64,000 bases of DNA from Leyella lascolaii (GTDB taxonomy: Bacteria; Bacteroidota; Bacteroidia; Bacteroidales; Bacteroidaceae). The stretch is taken from the NCBI RefSeq assembly GCF_900079775.1, contig NZ_LT556036.1:133664-197663 (forward strand), given 5' to 3'. The notes under the pieces are model-generated. The model saw nothing but the letters and a program-made list of their open reading frames with translations, did not search any database and was not told the origin of the DNA. Positions 63,701 through 64,000 of this stretch are shown piece by piece. Both the position numbers and the translations under genes were made by a program. The stretch's first letter is position 1, and every line of letters starts with the position of its first letter.

Positions 63701-64000
63701 ATGAAGGGCATCGCCGCACAGATTGATGCGCTCACCCAAGCTCAAATCTCTGATTTTGAACGCAACGGATATGTTGACCTGAATGTGGAGGACGCCAATG
63801 TGAAAGTGGAGCTTGCGGATGTGGAGATAATAAGTGAGGACATTCCGGGATGGCTCGTTTCAAATGAAGGCAATCTCACTGTGGCGTTGGAAATAGAACT
63901 TACGGAGGAACTGAGAAGAGAAGGCATTGCCCGTGAGCTGGTCAACAGAATACAGAATATGCGTAAGGACAATGCTTATGAGATAACTGACAGAATCAAT
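60731..64000 (+). CDS. ileS: Isoleucyl-tRNA synthetase (3' end outside window)
   Basis: 1090 codons are visible, open to the right edge. It charges tRNA-Ile with isoleucine. The class I HIGH motif appears as GHPGIHH (residues 54-60, HPGI in place of HIGH), and the KMSKS motif as GNKMSKHVGN near residue 695. The editing domain (WTTTPWTLAANSALCVG and GTGIVHIAPNFGADDAFVAK), the tRNA-binding WLAR-type region and the anticodon-binding helices are present. The KMSKH ending and the layout belong to the eukaryote-like IleS type found in Bacteroidetes. A further 50-100 residues are probably missing. The long antisense frames are shadows. Confidence 0.97.
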   Translation, partial: MVKKFTEHNGLNLTATNDEVLAEWNKKDIFHKSIDEREGCPQFVFFEGPPSANGHPGIHHVLARSIKDTFNRYKTMKGFQVHRKAGWDTHGLPVELGVEKELGITKADIDNKDSEKYISVRDYNNKCRENVMKFTAEWRSLTEKMGYFVDLDNPYITYDNKYIETLWWLLKQLYNKDLLYKGYTIQPYSPAAGTGLSSHELNQPGCYRDVKDTTVTAQFKIKNPRQEMTGWGEAYFLAWTTTPWTLAANSALCVGPKINYVAVRTYNPYTGEAETVVLAEERLSAYFSEAGRDADLESYSKGDKVIPWKVVGRYLGPELVGMEYEQLLPFISPLTGGAFRVISGDYVTTEDGTGIVHIAPNFGADDAFVAKKAGVPPIVVVDKKGQERPVVDLQGKYFLTEELDEKFVAEHVNVELWNEYAGRYVKNAYDETLTDKDETLDVSICMDLKASNKAFKIEKHVHNYPHCWRTDKPILYYPLDSWFIRSTAKKDRMVELNRTINWQPESTGTGRFGNWLENLNDWNLSRSRFWGTPLPIWRDEDGNEICIGSVHELYDEIEKSVAAGFMQSNTLKDLGFVPDDYSKENYDRIDLHRPFVDEITLVSKAGKPMKRESDLIDVWFDSGSMPYAQIHYPFENRDKIDDRTAFPADFINEGVDQTRGWFFTLHAIATMVFDSVAFKNVISTGLVLDAKGNKMSKHVGNVTDPFEMIGKYGADAVRFYMMTNSEPWDNLKFNPEGVDEVRRKFFGTLYNTYSFFALYANVDGFDYSEEDVKMEERPEIDRWILSVLHSLIRDVDAEMNGYNPTKAGRLIESFVNNDLSNWYVRLNRKRFWGKEMSADKLSAYQTLYTCLEVVAKLLAPFAPFYADQLFMDLISVTGKEHVESVHLSDYPVADDKLIDKELEARMSMAQKITSMILALRRKVNIKVRQPLQAIMIPAVDAEQKRHIEAVETLILNEVNVKSLKFVEGSDVLVKKVKCNFRTMGKKFGRLMKGIAAQIDALTQAQISDFERNGYVDLNVEDANVKVELADVEIISEDIPGWLVSNEGNLTVALEIELTEELRREGIARELVNRIQNMRKDNAYEITDRIN

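Overview
The window looks like a chromosomal segment of a Bacteroidales bacterium, most like Prevotella or a near relative. The evidence is the short group-type primary sigma factor, an RprX/RprY-type two-component system, an F-type ATP synthase operon that begins with beta-epsilon, a class III fructose-1,6-bisphosphatase, a T9SS plug-type protein beside a TonB-dependent receptor, and many promoters of the Bacteroidetes form TTTG-N19-21-TAnnTTTG. Family calls rest on motifs read by eye; no database search was run.

Layout. 1-5.1 kb: end of rplT, a secreted TlpA-like thioredoxin, then rsmF-like/thyA/folA. 5.2-8.2 kb (minus): an Lrp-type regulator and an exbB-(membrane protein)-exbD-exbD energy-transduction operon headed by tRNA-Ser(GGA). 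8.2-11.6 kb: an IS30-type transposase fossil, rpoD, xpt and a FemAB-like acyltransferase. 11.8-13.8 kb: DUF2520/kdsC/maf. 14.7-16.3 kb: a large secreted protein with a sorting-domain-like C-terminus. 16.7-18.6 kb: a YolD-like gene and a Y-family polymerase, followed by a repeat-rich block (18.7-19.3 kb). 19.4-27.1 kb (minus): glycosyltransferases, a flippase, a nucleoside phosphorylase and a beta-propeller lipoprotein. 27.5-29.9 kb: nhaD-like antiporter and pfkA. 30.0-37.3 kb: complete nine-gene ATP synthase operon. 37.4-40.0 kb: mostly non-coding, with tRNA-Glu(CTC) and tRNA-Ser(GCT). 40.0-42.3 kb: rprX/rprY. 42.7-52.7 kb (minus): a tightly packed series hisH-hisA-hisF-hisIE-ftsE-lysC-lysA-GT2-unknown-fbp. 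52.8-54.4 kb: a zinc-ribbon/FHA protein and an HU/SPOR-type protein. 54.6-59.7 kb: rfbC, a lipoprotein, the T9SS plug protein and a TonB-dependent receptor. 60.7 kb to the end: ileS, cut by the window edge.

How the genes work together. Many are housekeeping: translation (rplT, ileS, tRNAs, rsmF), folate/thymidylate synthesis, histidine and lysine/DAP synthesis, glycolysis and gluconeogenesis (pfkA, fbp) and energy conversion. The rest build or energise the envelope: kdsC and rfbC for surface sugars, glycosyltransferases and flippase, ExbB/ExbD driving TonB-dependent receptors, and the T9SS plug.

The most unusual signal is non-coding. Four intergenic regions (about 14.0, 24.7, 38.1 and 60.1 kb) each carry five or six copies of a degenerate 17-bp palindrome, consensus CGGAAAAGCCTTTTCCG, separated by 5-bp spacers, giving a strict 22-bp period. 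A second dispersed family of about 65 bp (8.7, 18.7, 19.1 and 39.6 kb) is tandemly amplified upstream of the Y-family polymerase and carries a promoter -7 motif in each tandem copy.
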